A stretch of DNA of 35,451 nucleotides from an uncultured Oscillospiraceae bacterium. GTDB taxonomy: Bacteria; Bacillota; Clostridia; Oscillospirales; Ruminococcaceae. A model generated the notes under the pieces. That model was not told the origin of the DNA and ran no database searches. It saw only the letters and a program-made list of their open reading frames with translations. This document shows positions 35,193 to 35,451 of the stretch, piece by piece. A program made the position numbers and the translations under genes. Numbering within the stretch: the first letter of the stretch is position 1; the number at the start of each line of letters is the position of its first letter. The DNA lies in assembly GCA_949298535.1 (NCBI GenBank), contig CASFXA010000097.1, positions 1 to 35,451 on the forward strand, written 5' to 3'.

Positions 35193-35451
35193 TTATCTGC
35201 TTTTCAGGCGATAGCCCAGCCAAAAAGCCAGCAGCAACAACCCCAGGGTGACGGGATAGCCCACCAGAGCCCGGGAAAAAATGGGCCACACATACGCATG
35301 AAGCCACAGACCGCTGAAATACTGGGCGGTAAACTGTCCCGCCGTCAGCTGCGCCACCACCGGAATCCGGTAAAACAGGGTGTTTTCCAGGGGAAATCCC
35401 AGCAGCGCCGACAGCACAAACGCGCCGGTGCAGAGGATGCCGGGGAGATTG
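35193..35451 (-). CDS. 3' end of a membrane protein gene, cut by window edge
   Basis: At least 85 codons open to the window edge, ending 39 bp before the MBOAT start on the same strand. The fragment has a hydrophobic segment near its visible beginning and a second (Y-P-V-T-L-G-L-L-L-L-A-F-W-L-G-Y) close to the C-terminus, ending in a short basic tail. A GTG at 35417 could start a 74-residue protein, but the frame continues upstream without a stop and no ribosome site is visible, so a longer gene is more likely. Family not recognised. Its position suggests co-transcription with the MBOAT/DHHW pair. Confidence 0.5.
   Translation of the reverse strand, partial: NLPGILCTGAFVLSALLGFPLENTLFYRIPVVAQLTAGQFTAQYFSGLWLHAYVWPIFSRALVGYPVTLGLLLLAFWLGYRLKSR

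Overview
The window reads as chromosomal DNA from a GC-rich, spore-forming member of the Clostridia, most likely Oscillospiraceae-like. The reasons are strong AGGAGG ribosome sites, lipoprotein signal peptides, a PdaA-type spore-cortex deacetylase, a Firmicutes-type BirA operator on bioY, and an rplJL operon with a Firmicutes-style L10 leader. This placement is inference; no rRNA or taxonomic marker alignment could be run. No tRNA, rRNA, CRISPR array, insertion sequence or phage gene was recognised.

Layout. 0-3.3 kb: a GNAT acetyltransferase and an M28 metallopeptidase (- strand). 3.3-5.2 kb: guaB (+), closed by a bidirectional terminator shared with a pdaA-like gene (-). 6.5-8 kb: enolase (+). 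8.1-12.7 kb: the phosphate-uptake operon pstS-pstC-pstA-pstB-phoU (-), with a candidate tandem Pho box and an intercistronic terminator after pstS. 12.8-13.6 kb: an Xre regulator with a membrane tail, whose promoter carries two palindromes. 13.8-18.3 kb: a DNA-repair cluster made of an AlkD-like and an AlkZ/YcaQ-like protein (-), divergent from a DinG/Rad3-like helicase with an N-terminal nuclease-like domain (+). 18.4-22 kb: a probable cell-wall and housekeeping unit, dacF-like, rluB-like, a small unknown gene and udp (-). 22-24.5 kb: plsY and rplJL (+). 25.1-31.5 kb: oligopeptide transporter oppBCDF plus a separately promoted oppA (-). 31.7-32.4 kb: bioY (+) under an apparent BirA operator. 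32.6-35.45 kb: a DHHW-family protein, an MBOAT protein and a truncated membrane ORF (-).

The most unusual system is the last one. The two proteins look like the pair that moves acyl groups across the membrane and onto envelope glycans (AlgI/AlgJ-AlgX type). Both reading frames are intact, yet both have lost the residues expected to do chemistry: the MBOAT histidines are Asn266 and Tyr306, and the DHHW motif is DDNL with Arg where the nucleophilic serine is expected. Two partners losing catalysis together, without frameshifts, points to a repurposed non-catalytic complex or to unrecognised chemistry.

Further non-coding signals worth attention are a riboswitch-like leader upstream of oppB, a compact promoter-hairpin-terminator cassette upstream of plsY, a hairpin-rich convergent spacer between rplL and oppA, an orphan antisense terminator beside the Xre gene, and two copies of a dispersed GACAGC-type repeat.

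Many start codons were moved inward from the longest open frame because a good ribosome site sits in front of an internal ATG.
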